A stretch of 64,000 bases of DNA from Paracoccus indicus (lineage in GTDB: Bacteria > Pseudomonadota > Alphaproteobacteria > Rhodobacterales > Rhodobacteraceae), in the NCBI RefSeq assembly GCF_003056335.1, contig NZ_PYWA01000002.1:124001-188000 (forward strand). Reading direction: 5' to 3'. The position numbers were made by a program, and so were the translations under genes. Below, one piece after another: positions 41,151 to 50,196 of this stretch. The stretch's first letter is position 1. Each line of letters opens with the position of its first letter. Under the pieces are notes generated by a model. It saw only the letters and a program-made list of their open reading frames with translations, was not told the origin of the DNA and ran no database searches.

Positions 41151-43022
41151 ATGAACAAGCCCACTGACAATCCCGCCGATCCCTTCAAAAAGGCGCTGAC
41201 GCAAGCCACGCGGGCGATGGCCGACGAACATGAATTGAACGTCACCTTCACGGCCGACCCCGCCGGCATGTCCGGCGACACCATGCGCCTGCCGCAGATC
41301 AGCCGCCGCATGGCCCGCGACGAGGTTCTGCTGGCACGCGGCACCGCCGATGCCTTTGCCATGCGGGTGCGCCACCACGACGCCGCGACGCACGCGAAAT
41401 ACGCCCCCGCGGGGCCCATGGCGCGTGAGCTTTACGAGGCCATGGAAACTGCCCGCTGCGAGGCTTTGGGTGCACGCGACATGCCCGGTGCGCTTTCGAA
41501 CATCGACGCGCGGATCGGGGCGGATGCCGACAAGAAGGGCTATTCCCAGATCAGCGCCCCCGCCGATGCGCCCCTCTCGGTGGCGGCGGGCTATATCGTG
41601 CGGCAGGCGGCGACGGGCCGTCCCTTGCCCCCCGGCGCGCAAAACGTGGCCGACCTGTGGCGTCCCTTCGTGGAAAGCCAGGCGGGCGGATCGCTGTCGG
41701 ATGTGAACAAGGCGCTGGCCGATCAGTCCAGCTTTGCCCGGCTTGCCCGCCAGATCATCACCGATCTGGGCTATGGCGACCAGTTGGGCGAAGACCCCGA
41801 CCAGCCCGAGGACGACGAGGCCGAGGATAACGCCGAGCAGGAGGAGGAAGCCGGCGACAACCAATCCCGCGATCAGGAGGAGAGCGAGGATTCCGAGGCC
41901 AGCTCGGAACGCAGCCAGGAACAGACGCAGGACGAACAGCAGGCCTCGGTCAGCATGGACGACCAGTCCGAGGACGAGATGTCGGACGAGGCCGAGATGC
42001 CCGAATCCGACGCACCCCCCGACCAGCCGCCCCCGGTCAGCGACGCCAGCCCCGATTACACCGTCTTTGCCCAGAACTGGGACGAGGAGATCCGCGCCGA
42101 GGATCTGGCCGATGAGGCCGAGCTGGAGCGGCTGCGCGCCTATCTGGACAAGCAGCTGGACCCCTTGCGCGGGGCCGTCAGTCGCTTGGCGAACAAGTTG
42201 CAGCGGCGCCTGCAGGCCCAGCAGAACCGCAGCTGGGAATTCGACAAGGAGGAGGGTGTGCTGGACGCAGGCCGCCTGGCGCGCGTGGTGGCGAACCCGA
42301 CCATGCCGCTGTCCTTCAAGATCGAGAAGGATACCGAGTTCCGCGACACGGTCGTCACGCTGCTGATCGACAATTCGGGATCAATGCGCGGGCGTCCGAT
42401 CAGCATCGCCGCGATCTGCGCCGACGTGCTGGCGCGCACGCTGGAGCGTTGCAACGTCAAGGTCGAGATCCTGGGCTTCACCACCCGCGCCTGGAAGGGC
42501 GGGCAGGCGCGTGAGGCCTGGCTGGCCGCCGGCCGTCCCGCCCAGCCCGGTCGCCTGAACGACCTGCGCCACATCATCTACAAATCCGCCGATGCGCCTT
42601 GGCGCCGGGTACGCCCCAACCTTGGGCTGATGATGAAGGAAGGCCTGCTGAAGGAGAACATCGACGGCGAGGCGCTGGAATGGGCGCACCGCCGTCTGAC
42701 GAAGCGGTCCGAGGCACGCAAGATCCTGATGGTGATCTCGGATGGCGCACCGGTCGATGACTCGACGCTGTCGGTGAACCCCGCGAACTTCCTTGAACGC
42801 CATTTGCGCGACGTGATCGCCATGGTGGAAAAGCGCCGCGCGGTCGAACTGCTGGCCATCGGCATCGGCCACGACGTGACGCGCTATTACGAACGCGCGG
42901 TGACGATCACCGATGCCGAGCAGCTGGCGGGGGCGATCACCGAACAGCTGGCGGCGCTGTTCGACAGCGATCCCCGCAAGCGCGCACGCGTCCTTGGCAT
43001 GGCCTCCCTGCGGCGCGGTTGA
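41151..43022 (+). CDS. cobT: Aerobic cobaltochelatase subunit CobT
   Basis: A 623-residue chelatase subunit. The N-terminal domain is followed by a highly acidic region (about 215-305, runs of Glu/Asp/Gln such as [17 protein letters not shown]) and a C-terminal von Willebrand A domain with the MIDAS motif [12 protein letters not shown] (about 413-422) and [13 protein letters not shown] near 530. This domain order is that of CobT/BchD-like chelatase subunits that form a two-tier ring with CobS. GGGGAG precedes the ATG. Confidence 0.92.
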   Translation: MNKPTDNPADPFKKALTQATRAMADEHELNVTFTADPAGMSGDTMRLPQISRRMARDEVLLARGTADAFAMRVRHHDAATHAKYAPAGPMARELYEAMETARCEALGARDMPGALSNIDARIGADADKKGYSQISAPADAPLSVAAGYIVRQAATGRPLPPGAQNVADLWRPFVESQAGGSLSDVNKALADQSSFARLARQIITDLGYGDQLGEDPDQPEDDEAEDNAEQEEEAGDNQSRDQEESEDSEASSERSQEQTQDEQQASVSMDDQSEDEMSDEAEMPESDAPPDQPPPVSDASPDYTVFAQNWDEEIRAEDLADEAELERLRAYLDKQLDPLRGAVSRLANKLQRRLQAQQNRSWEFDKEEGVLDAGRLARVVANPTMPLSFKIEKDTEFRDTVVTLLIDNSGSMRGRPISIAAICADVLARTLERCNVKVEILGFTTRAWKGGQAREAWLAAGRPAQPGRLNDLRHIIYKSADAPWRRVRPNLGLMMKEGLLKENIDGEALEWAHRRLTKRSEARKILMVISDGAPVDDSTLSVNPANFLERHLRDVIAMVEKRRAVELLAIGIGHDVTRYYERAVTITDAEQLAGAITEQLAALFDSDPRKRARVLGMASLRRG

Positions 43023-43031
43023 TCTGCGTCC

Positions 43032-43075
43032 CGCGACGGCCGGGGGGCCGGCCCCCCGGACCCCCCGCTGTCGCG
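43032..43075. terminator. Large cruciform-forming palindrome between cobT and clc
   Basis: A perfect 20-base palindrome made of CCGGGGGGCC and its complement (43040-43059) is flanked by CGCGAC and GTCGCG outer arms. It lies ten bases after the cobT stop and before the convergent ClC stop. With no T-tract the terminator role is uncertain; it can form a very GC-rich cruciform or RNA hairpin. Confidence 0.5.
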
Positions 43076-43082
43076 CCCTGTG

Positions 43083-44774
43083 TCAGGCGTGTTCCTCGGC
43101 TGCGGTTTCGGCCAGGGCACGGTTCAAGGTACGCAGCGCGTCGATGTGATAGACGACGCCGATGATCTGAGGTTCGGCCTCGGTTTCCGGATCGGGCTGC
43201 GACATCACCGGCAGGAAGGCGGCACCGCTGCGGTCAAATTCGCGCAGGGCCTGTTCCAGCGTCATGCCTTGGGTCAGGGTTTCCCCCGATGCGGCGATGT
43301 TGCGGACCAGGTCGGTCGCCGGGGCGGCCTCGCTGTCCAAGGCGCGCAGCACGGGCGTGATGCGCAAGTTGCGGGGTAGCCAGATGTGCGGCCCCTCGGC
43401 CAGGTGGATGCCGCGGTTTTCCAGCTGGCTGAAAAAGAACGAACGCCGCACCAGCCGAGATGCCAAGGCCGAGCTGAGCGAGATGGCGGTCATCACCGCG
43501 ATGCCGGTCTGCCAGTCGCCCGTCATCTCGAAGACGATCATCGCGGTCGAGATGGGCGCACCCAGAACCGCCGCCCCCACGGCCCCCATGCCCGCGAAGG
43601 CATAGACGTCGACATCGCCCGACAGCGACGGCATCACCCCTGTCGCGATGATCCCGAAGGCCAGTCCTGTCAGCGACCCCATGACCAGCGCCGGTGAAAA
43701 GACGCCGCCGCCCATGCGCCCGCCAAGGGTGATGGCCACGGCGATGGCCTTGACCGCCGCCAGCAGCACCGCCTGCGTCAACCCGATCTGCCCCGAGAGC
43801 GCCGCGGCGGTGGTTTCATAGCCGACGCCGATGATATGCGGGAAGGGAATGGCGATCACGCCGAGGCAAAGCCCCGCGATGGCCGGGCGCGACCAGCGTG
43901 GCCAGCCGAGGCGCGCCATGATCGCGGTTCCCGTGCGGTCGGCGCGGAAGATGCCGGACATCATCGCCGCCGCCACAAGCGCGCAGATCAGTCCCAGCAG
44001 CATGAAGGCCGGAAGCTCGACGTAGAAGCCGATGTCCATCCGCTGGGGCAGGATGAATTCGGTCAGTCCGCCGAATTGCATGCGGTTGATGACGGTGCCC
44101 GCGACGGCGGCGATGGCGATGGGGGCGAAGGCGTGGACGGCGAAATGGCGCAGCACGACTTCATGCGCGAAAAGCGCGCCGGCGATGGGGGCGTTGAAGC
44201 TGGCGGCGACCGCCCCCGAGACGGCGCAGCCCAGCAGTTCCCGACCGGTCAGGGGGCTGGCCTTGATGCGCGTCGCAACGGCGGTGGAGATCACGCCCGC
44301 CAGATGCACGACCGGCCCTTCGCGGCCCGAACTGCCGCCGGTACCAAGGGTGATCAGCGAGGCGGCGGCGGATGCCAGCCCCTCGCGGGTTTCGACGCGG
44401 CCGCCGTCCAGTGCCGCGCCCTCGATCACGTCCGAGACGGCACGGACGCGCGCATCCGGGGTGAAGCGGTCAAGGATCAACCCGACCGCCAGCCCGCCCA
44501 GCATCGGCACGATCAGCACCCAAGCCCAAGGCAGGCTGCCCGCGGTGCTGGCCAGCGTCACGTCATCGGCGCCATAGACCGCCCGCTGCACCGCCGAGAT
44601 CCCAAGGCGAAACCCCACCGCCGCGAACCCCGCCCCCGTGCCGATCAGCAGGGCCAGCAGCCAGAATTGCGCCTGGCTGGGGCCTCGGTCGCGCATCAGC
44701 CGCATGACGTCGCGCAGCCTGTTGCGCAGGGCGGTCAGGGGGCGGGCTTTCTTCGGGTCCGGGGCAGGTGGCAT
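43083..44774 (-). CDS. ClC-family chloride channel/transporter with C-terminal CBS region
   Basis: A 563-residue membrane protein. ClC selectivity motifs are seen in GTGGSSGREGPVVHLAG (about residue 143), with the gating Glu of the GREGP motif, and GGRMGGGVFSPALVMGSL near 353. Ten or more hydrophobic segments span about residues 35-445, followed by a single CBS-like regulatory region from about 470 (ATDLVRNIAASGETLTQGMT ... IGVVYHIDALRTL). The ion-coupling Glu of exchangers cannot be assigned by eye, so channel or antiporter both remain possible. Confidence 0.86.
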   Translation of the reverse strand: MPPAPDPKKARPLTALRNRLRDVMRLMRDRGPSQAQFWLLALLIGTGAGFAAVGFRLGISAVQRAVYGADDVTLASTAGSLPWAWVLIVPMLGGLAVGLILDRFTPDARVRAVSDVIEGAALDGGRVETREGLASAAASLITLGTGGSSGREGPVVHLAGVISTAVATRIKASPLTGRELLGCAVSGAVAASFNAPIAGALFAHEVVLRHFAVHAFAPIAIAAVAGTVINRMQFGGLTEFILPQRMDIGFYVELPAFMLLGLICALVAAAMMSGIFRADRTGTAIMARLGWPRWSRPAIAGLCLGVIAIPFPHIIGVGYETTAAALSGQIGLTQAVLLAAVKAIAVAITLGGRMGGGVFSPALVMGSLTGLAFGIIATGVMPSLSGDVDVYAFAGMGAVGAAVLGAPISTAMIVFEMTGDWQTGIAVMTAISLSSALASRLVRRSFFFSQLENRGIHLAEGPHIWLPRNLRITPVLRALDSEAAPATDLVRNIAASGETLTQGMTLEQALREFDRSGAAFLPVMSQPDPETEAEPQIIGVVYHIDALRTLNRALAETAAEEHA

Positions 44775-44904
44775 GGGCTTGTCCGCGATGCGTGACGGGG
44801 TTTCACCCGATCACATATCCAGGACCGGGTCCAGCGGGCGGGGCAATGGTTGCCATCATGGGGATGAGGGGTAATCTGCGCGGGCACGAACAAAGGAACA
44901 TCCC

Positions 44905-46284
44905 ATGCCCCTGCCCGAAAGCCTTGTCAGCGATCTGTCCACCCTGCTGGGCGCACGCTTTGCCACCGGGCGGGGCGACCGCGAACAGCACGCCGCCTCC
45001 GAAAGCTTCCACACCGCCCCGCCCCCCGATGCCGTCGCCTATCCCGAAACCACGGCCGAGGTCGCGGCCATCGTAAAGGCCTGCGCGGGCGCGGGCGTTC
45101 CGGTGATTGCCTGGGGCACGGGCACCTCGCTGGAGGGGCATGCCTTGGCCAGCCAGGGGGGCGTGACGCTGAACATGGGTCGAATGAACCGCGTGCTGGA
45201 CATCCGCCCCGAGGACATGCAGGTCACCGTCCAGCCCGGCGTCACGCGCGAGGCGCTGAACGCCGATCTTCGGGCGACGGGGCTGTTCTTCTCGGTCGAT
45301 CCGGGGGCGGATGCCAGCCTTGGCGGCATGGCCGCAACGCGGGCCAGCGGGACGACGGCGGTGCGATATGGCACCATGCGCGACAACGTCATGGCGCTGG
45401 AGGTGGTGCTGGCCGACGGGCAGATCATCCGCACCGGCAGCAGGGCCGCGAAAAGCAGCGCGGGTTATGATCTGACGGCCTTGTTCGTGGGGTCCGAGGG
45501 CACACTGGGGATCATCACCGAACTGACGCTGCGGCTGCACGGCCAGCCTGAACAGGTGGCCTCGGCGGTCTGCGGCTTTGCCGATCTGCGGGCGGCGGTG
45601 GATTGCGTGACCATGACCATCCAGTCCGGCATCCCGATGGCGCGGATCGAATTTGTCGATGCGCTGACCGCGCGGGCCTTCAATCTGAAGTCGGGCACCA
45701 CCCTGCCAGAGACGCCGCATCTAATGGTCGAATTCCACGGATCGGAAAGTGCCGTCGCGCAGGACGCCGAGAACTTCGGCGAGATCGCGCGCGACTGCGG
45801 CGCTTCGGGCTTCGATTGGGCCACCACCCCCGAGGATCGCGCCCGCCTGTGGCGGATGCGGCACGGCGCCTATCACGCGGCCTTCGCGCTGCGGCCCGGC
45901 GCGGTCGGCGTGGTCACGGATGTCTGTGTCCCGATGTCGCAGCTGGCCGATGCCGTTGAGCGTGCCGCATCCGAGATCGAGGCCGCCGGAATGATCGGTC
46001 CCATCGTCGGTCATGTCGGCGACGGCAACTTCCACGCGCTGCTTCTGGTCGACCCCGAAGCCCCCGACGACATCGCGCAGGCCAAGCAGTTGGCACGCCG
46101 CATGGCCCAGCATGCGTTGACCGTGGGGGGCACCATCACCGGCGAACATGGCGTGGGCATCGGCAAGCGGTCCCTGATGCAGGACGAACACGGCGGCGGC
46201 TGGCAGGTCATGGGGGCGATCAAGGCCGCGATGGACCCGCAGAACATCCTCAATCCCGGCAAGCTGGTGCCGGATCGCGCGTAA
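44905..46284 (+). CDS. FAD-binding oxidoreductase (GlcD / D-lactate dehydrogenase type)
   Basis: A 459-residue flavoprotein. The FAD-binding type 4 domain has VIAWGTGTSLEGHA, FFSVDPGADASLGGMAATRASG and AGYDLTALFVGSEGTLGIITELTLRL (about residues 70-215); the C-terminal cap ends in VGHVGDGNFHALLLVD and GGTITGEHGVGIGKR. It resembles D-lactate dehydrogenase (cytochrome) and GlcD. Substrate likely a 2-hydroxy acid; no GlcE/GlcF partner is adjacent. AAAGGAAC precedes the ATG. Confidence 0.85.
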   Translation: MPLPESLVSDLSTLLGARFATGRGDREQHAASESFHTAPPPDAVAYPETTAEVAAIVKACAGAGVPVIAWGTGTSLEGHALASQGGVTLNMGRMNRVLDIRPEDMQVTVQPGVTREALNADLRATGLFFSVDPGADASLGGMAATRASGTTAVRYGTMRDNVMALEVVLADGQIIRTGSRAAKSSAGYDLTALFVGSEGTLGIITELTLRLHGQPEQVASAVCGFADLRAAVDCVTMTIQSGIPMARIEFVDALTARAFNLKSGTTLPETPHLMVEFHGSESAVAQDAENFGEIARDCGASGFDWATTPEDRARLWRMRHGAYHAAFALRPGAVGVVTDVCVPMSQLADAVERAASEIEAAGMIGPIVGHVGDGNFHALLLVDPEAPDDIAQAKQLARRMAQHALTVGGTITGEHGVGIGKRSLMQDEHGGGWQVMGAIKAAMDPQNILNPGKLVPDRA

Positions 46285-46369
46285 AGCCGCGGCGGGCAGG
46301 GGAACCGCCCCCCCGGGGCGGCGTTGGCTGAAAAGATGAACACCCCAACCGACTTCCGCGGAGGAAACC

Positions 46370-46675
46370 ATGTCCCATAACGATCAAGACCCCGGTCACG
46401 AGGCCCGGAACCACAAGCCTGCCGTGATCGCCATCATCGTGGCGCTGGTCGTCGCGGCACTGGTCTTCCTTGTCTTCCAGCCGGGAACGACCGAACCCGA
46501 AGGCGACGGCATCGCGACCACCGCCCCGCCCTCCGACACGCCGGTCACCGATGCCGAAGGCGTCACGGGCGACGACGAGGCACCGGGCTCTCCGGGGGCG
46601 GATACCCCTGCCGATGCCTCGCCCGAGGCCACGACCGAGGATTCGGCCCCCGAGGATGCCGCCCCCTCGAACTGA
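46370..46675 (+). CDS. Acidic single-pass membrane protein of unknown function
   Basis: A 101-residue protein: a short polar N-terminus, one transmembrane helix AVIAIIVALVVAALVFLVFQ (about residues 19-38), then a 60-residue tail made almost only of Asp, Glu, Pro, Ala, Thr and Ser (no Lys or Arg), which should be disordered and outside the membrane. Such tails recur in Rhodobacteraceae. I do not recognise the family. CGGAGGAAACC is a strong RBS. A strong terminator follows. Confidence 0.7.
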   Translation: MSHNDQDPGHEARNHKPAVIAIIVALVVAALVFLVFQPGTTEPEGDGIATTAPPSDTPVTDAEGVTGDDEAPGSPGADTPADASPEATTEDSAPEDAAPSN

Positions 46676-46702
46676 TCGCTTCATCATGATCCATGCCACC
46701 CG

Positions 46703-46735
46703 AACGGGCCCGCCATGCCGGGCCCGTTTCTTTTG
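46703..46735 (+). terminator. Intrinsic terminator after the acidic membrane protein gene
   Basis: Ten-base arms AACGGGCCCG (46703-46712) and CGGGCCCGTT (46719-46728) around CCATGC, followed by TCTTTT. Confidence 0.85.
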
Positions 46736-46863
46736 CTGCGATTTCATGTCTGACGGAGACGTGACCGCCAGCGCCCGATGACAAAGCTTCACGCTTTTGC
46801 GATAACGCGAAACAATGGCGCGCAGGAAGCGGCCGCGGTCGACGCAGAAACGATGGGGCAGGC

Positions 46864-47661
46864 ATGAGTATCTTCAGGAAATTGCTGTTGGGATTGATGG
46901 TGGTGACATTCGCCATCTCGTGTTCCCGCACGCCCCCCGGTGGCGGTGGATATCGCAACGCCCCGGGACCGGGCGCGAACCCGCAACTGGGCGACAACCG
47001 CCCCCACAACTGGCAGAACGGCCACCCCTATGGCCATGCCGTCCACGGCATCGACATCTCACGCTGGCAGGGCGACATCGACTGGAACCGCGTGCGCGGC
47101 GCGGGCATCAGCTTTGCCTTCATCAAGGCGACCGAAGGCGGCGATCACACCGATCCGAACTTTATGCGCTATTGGCGCGAGGCGGGGCAGGCGCGCATCC
47201 CGCGCGGGGCCTATCACTTCTATTACTTCTGCCGTTCGGGTGCGGAAAACGCCTATTGGTTCATCCAGAACGTCCCGCGCGAGGCAGGCTCGCTGCCCCC
47301 CGTTCTGGACATGGAATGGTCCAATTCGCGCAACTGCCCGCGCCGTCCCCCCGCCTATGAGGTCAAGCGCGAGGCCGAGATCTTCCTGCAGATCGTGGGC
47401 CGCCATTACGGCCAGCGTCCGATCATCTATACCACGGTCGATTTTTACCGTGACAACCGCATGGGCGACATCCGGACCGAGTTCTGGCTGCGTTCGACCG
47501 CCGATCACCCAAGCCGTACCTATCCGGGGCAGCGTTGGGGCTTCTGGCAATATACCGGCACGGGGTCGGTCCCGGGGATCTCGGGTGATGTGGACCTGAA
47601 CGCCTTCGCGGGTTCGGCTTCGGATTGGGCACGATGGTTGCAGCAACGCATGGTGCGGTAA
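46864..47661 (+). CDS. GH25 (lysozyme-like) lipoprotein
   Basis: A 265-residue predicted lipoprotein. The lipobox TFAISC at residues 15-20 follows a hydrophobic signal. A Gly/Pro/Asn-rich linker leads to a GH25 domain: HGIDISRWQGDIDWNRV (about 61-77), SFAFIKATEGGDH, PVLDMEWSN with the catalytic Asp/Glu pair, and GFWQYTGTGSVPGISGDVDLNAF at the end. GH25 enzymes cleave the MurNAc-GlcNAc bond of peptidoglycan. Being anchored and alone, without holin or phage genes, it is likely a cell's own wall-modifying enzyme. Its 3' end overlaps the next gene. Confidence 0.85.
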   Translation: MSIFRKLLLGLMVVTFAISCSRTPPGGGGYRNAPGPGANPQLGDNRPHNWQNGHPYGHAVHGIDISRWQGDIDWNRVRGAGISFAFIKATEGGDHTDPNFMRYWREAGQARIPRGAYHFYYFCRSGAENAYWFIQNVPREAGSLPPVLDMEWSNSRNCPRRPPAYEVKREAEIFLQIVGRHYGQRPIIYTTVDFYRDNRMGDIRTEFWLRSTADHPSRTYPGQRWGFWQYTGTGSVPGISGDVDLNAFAGSASDWARWLQQRMVR

Positions 47662-48296
47662 GGCCGCATCGCTGGCTGAGGGTGGAGTTCGCGGCGCTCT
47701 ATATCGGGGCGCCGCTGGCCATGGCGCTGTTTCTGCCCAAAGGCATGCTGTTTCCGGCGCTGGCGCTGTTCAGCATCGGGGGCATGATCCTGCTGTGGAT
47801 AACGGGCGGCTTCAAATGGCGCATTCTGGTGCGCGGCTGGCGGCGAATGCCCTGGCTGGAGGTTGCGGGCATCGCGGTCGTCACCCTGCTGATCTGCTGG
47901 GCGATCCTGGCGGTGATGCGACCGGGCGCGCTGTTTTCCATTCCGCGCAACAACCCCGGCTTCCTGCTGGTCATCTGGACCTTCTATCCGCTGCTGTCGG
48001 CCCTGCCGCAGGAGCTTATCTTCCGCCCGCTGTTCTTCCATCGCTATGGCGCGATCCTGCCCGACGGTCGCGCGGCCATCGCGCTGAACGCGGCCATCTT
48101 CTCTTTCGCGCATCTGATGTATTGGTCCTGGATCGTCGCCTTCATGACCTTCTGCGGCGGCTGGATCTTTGCGCGCGCCTATCTGCGCCACGGTTTTCCC
48201 GCGGCCTGGGCGCTGCATGCGGTGGCGGGAAACGTGCTGTTCGCGGTGGGCATGGGGGTCTATTTCTACACCGGGAACGTCCAGCGGCCCTTCTGA
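47634..48296 (+). CDS. CPBP-family (CAAX protease-like) membrane protein
   Basis: A 220-residue protein with about six hydrophobic segments. The CPBP motifs are PQELIFRPLFFHRYG (about 127), SFAHLMYWSW (about 156) and ALHAVAGNVLFA (about 193). The first motif is normally EExxxR; here it reads QExxxR, which may reduce activity or be tolerated. CPBP proteins are glutamic-type intramembrane proteases or related. The first ATG in the frame is 28 bases inside the GH25 gene; an in-frame TTG nine bases upstream is an alternative. Confidence 0.78.
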   Translation: MVAATHGAVRPHRWLRVEFAALYIGAPLAMALFLPKGMLFPALALFSIGGMILLWITGGFKWRILVRGWRRMPWLEVAGIAVVTLLICWAILAVMRPGALFSIPRNNPGFLLVIWTFYPLLSALPQELIFRPLFFHRYGAILPDGRAAIALNAAIFSFAHLMYWSWIVAFMTFCGGWIFARAYLRHGFPAAWALHAVAGNVLFAVGMGVYFYTGNVQRPF

Positions 48297-48355
48297 GCGG
48301 TTGACTTCCCGCCCGTCCCGCGCTTTGTGCGGGGGTCAACAAATGGGGACTGATC

Positions 48356-50131
48356 ATGCACGCCTATCGCAGCCACACATGCGGCGATCTGAAAGCCGCC
48401 AATGCCGGTGAAACCATCCGCCTGTCGGGGTGGGTCCACCGCGTTCGCGACCACGGGGGCGTGCTGTTCGTCGACCTGCGCGACCATTACGGCATGACCC
48501 AGGTGCTGGCCGACAGCGACAGCCCGGCCTTCGCGGCCATGGAAAAGCTGCGCGCCGAAACGGTCATCCGCATCGACGGCCGCGTGAAGCTGCGCGACGC
48601 GTCGCTGGTCAACCCCAAGCTGCCCACCGGCGAGATCGAGGTCTATGCGACCGAGCTGGAGGTTCTGGGTGCAGCCGACGAGCTGCCCCTGCCGGTCTTC
48701 GGTGATCAGGATTACCCCGAAGAGACGCGCCTGGCCTATCGCTTCCTGGACCTGCGCCGCGACAGCCTGCACAACAACATCATGCTGCGGTCCAAGGTCA
48801 TCCGCTCGATCCGCAACCGCATGTGGGACCAGAACTTCACCGAGTTCCAGACCCCGATCATCACCGCGTCCAGCCCCGAAGGCGCGCGCGACTTCCTGGT
48901 GCCCTCGCGCCTGCATCCGGGCAAGTTCTATGCCCTGCCGCAGGCCCCGCAGCAGTTCAAGCAGCTGATCATGGTCGCTGGCTTCGACAAGTATTTCCAG
49001 ATCGCGCCCTGCTTCCGCGACGAAGACCCGCGCGCCGACCGCAGCCCGACGGACTTCTATCAGCTGGACATGGAGATGTCCTTCGTCAGCCAGGAAGACG
49101 TCTTCGCCAACGTCCAGCCCGTCATCCAGGGCCTGTTCGAGGAATTCGGCGGCGGTCGCCGCGTCGATGCCGAATGGCCGCTGATCCCCTATGCGGAATC
49201 GCTGCTGAAATACGGCACCGACAAGCCCGACCTGCGCAACCCGATCGAGATGCAGGTGGTCAGCGACCATTTCCGCGGCTCGGGCTTCGGCATCTTCGCC
49301 AAGCTGCTGGAACAGGACGGGACCGAGGTTCGCGCCATCCCCGCGCCCACCGGCGGCAGCCGCAAGTTCGCCGACCGCATGAACGCCTTTGCCCAACAGC
49401 AGGGTCTGCCCGGCATGGGCTATATCATCTGGCGCAAGGCCGAGGACGGCAGCACCGAAGCCGCAGGTCCCATCGCCAAGGCGCTTGGTGTCGAAAAGAC
49501 CGAAGCCATCCGCGAACAGCTGGGTCTGGCCCAAGGCGACGCGGCCTTCTTCATGGGCGGCAAGCCCGAAAGCTTCGAAGGTGTCGCGGGCCGCGCCCGC
49601 ACCGAGATCGGCCGCGAATTGGGCCTGATCGACGAAAACCAGTTCAAATTCGCCTGGATCGTCGATTTCCCGATGTACGAGAAGACCGACGACGGCAAGA
49701 TCGACTTCAGCCACAACCCGTTCAGCATGCCGCAGGGCGGGATGGAGGCGCTGGAAGGCGATCCGCTGAAGGTGCTGGGCTATCAGTACGACCTGGCCTG
49801 CAACGGCTACGAACTGATCAGCGGCGCGATCCGCAACCACAAGCCCGAGATCATGTTCAAGGCCTTCGAACTGGCAGGCTATCCGGCATCCGAGGTCGAA
49901 AAGCGCTTTGGCGGCATGGTCAAGGCGTTCCGCTATGGCGCGCCTCCGCACGGGGGCTGTGCTGCGGGCATCGACCGCATCGTGATGCTGCTGGCGGACG
50001 AACAGAACATCCGCGAGGTGATCATGTTCCCGATGAACCAGCGCGCCGAAGACCTGATGATGGGCGCCCCGTCCGAGCCCACGAACGAGCAGATGCGCGA
50101 TCTTCGTCTGCGCGCCTTGCCGAAAGAGTGA
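48356..50131 (+). CDS. aspS: Aspartyl-tRNA synthetase
   Basis: A 591-residue class IIb synthetase. The anticodon-binding OB domain (about 1-105) holds [21 protein letters not shown], class II motif 1 is in the segment ending [22 protein letters not shown], motif 2 is [24 protein letters not shown] (about 222), and motif 3 [20 protein letters not shown] near 527. The bacterial GAD insertion lies between motifs 2 and 3. Alphaproteobacterial enzymes are commonly non-discriminating (charging tRNA-Asn as well); this cannot be told here. Confidence 0.95.
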   Translation: MHAYRSHTCGDLKAANAGETIRLSGWVHRVRDHGGVLFVDLRDHYGMTQVLADSDSPAFAAMEKLRAETVIRIDGRVKLRDASLVNPKLPTGEIEVYATELEVLGAADELPLPVFGDQDYPEETRLAYRFLDLRRDSLHNNIMLRSKVIRSIRNRMWDQNFTEFQTPIITASSPEGARDFLVPSRLHPGKFYALPQAPQQFKQLIMVAGFDKYFQIAPCFRDEDPRADRSPTDFYQLDMEMSFVSQEDVFANVQPVIQGLFEEFGGGRRVDAEWPLIPYAESLLKYGTDKPDLRNPIEMQVVSDHFRGSGFGIFAKLLEQDGTEVRAIPAPTGGSRKFADRMNAFAQQQGLPGMGYIIWRKAEDGSTEAAGPIAKALGVEKTEAIREQLGLAQGDAAFFMGGKPESFEGVAGRARTEIGRELGLIDENQFKFAWIVDFPMYEKTDDGKIDFSHNPFSMPQGGMEALEGDPLKVLGYQYDLACNGYELISGAIRNHKPEIMFKAFELAGYPASEVEKRFGGMVKAFRYGAPPHGGCAAGIDRIVMLLADEQNIREVIMFPMNQRAEDLMMGAPSEPTNEQMRDLRLRALPKE

Positions 50132-50138
50132 ACTGACA

Positions 50139-50193
50139 GGCGGGCCCTCGCATGGCAGGATGCTGCGCAGCAGCACCCTGTCCGGAGCCCGCC
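50139..50193 (+). other. Long-range hairpin in the aspS-DUF1800 gap
   Basis: Outer arms GGCGGGC (50139-50145) and GCCCGCC (50187-50193) enclose a CAGG/CCTG stem and the perfect palindrome TGCTGCGCAGCA (50161-50172). The outer right arm ends three bases before the ATG at 50197, right after GGAG at 50184-50187, so folding could hide that ribosome-binding site. No T-tract, so it is not a clear aspS terminator. Confidence 0.4.
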
Positions 50194-50196
50194 TTC

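Noticed and set aside
46864..47661. GH25 lysozyme as part of a prophage
   Set aside because: The protein is a lipoprotein and there is no holin, tail, integrase or other phage gene nearby.
48266..50176. A 636-codon minus-strand frame opposite aspS
   Set aside because: Antisense to a fully intact aspartyl-tRNA synthetase; composition is that of a shadow frame.
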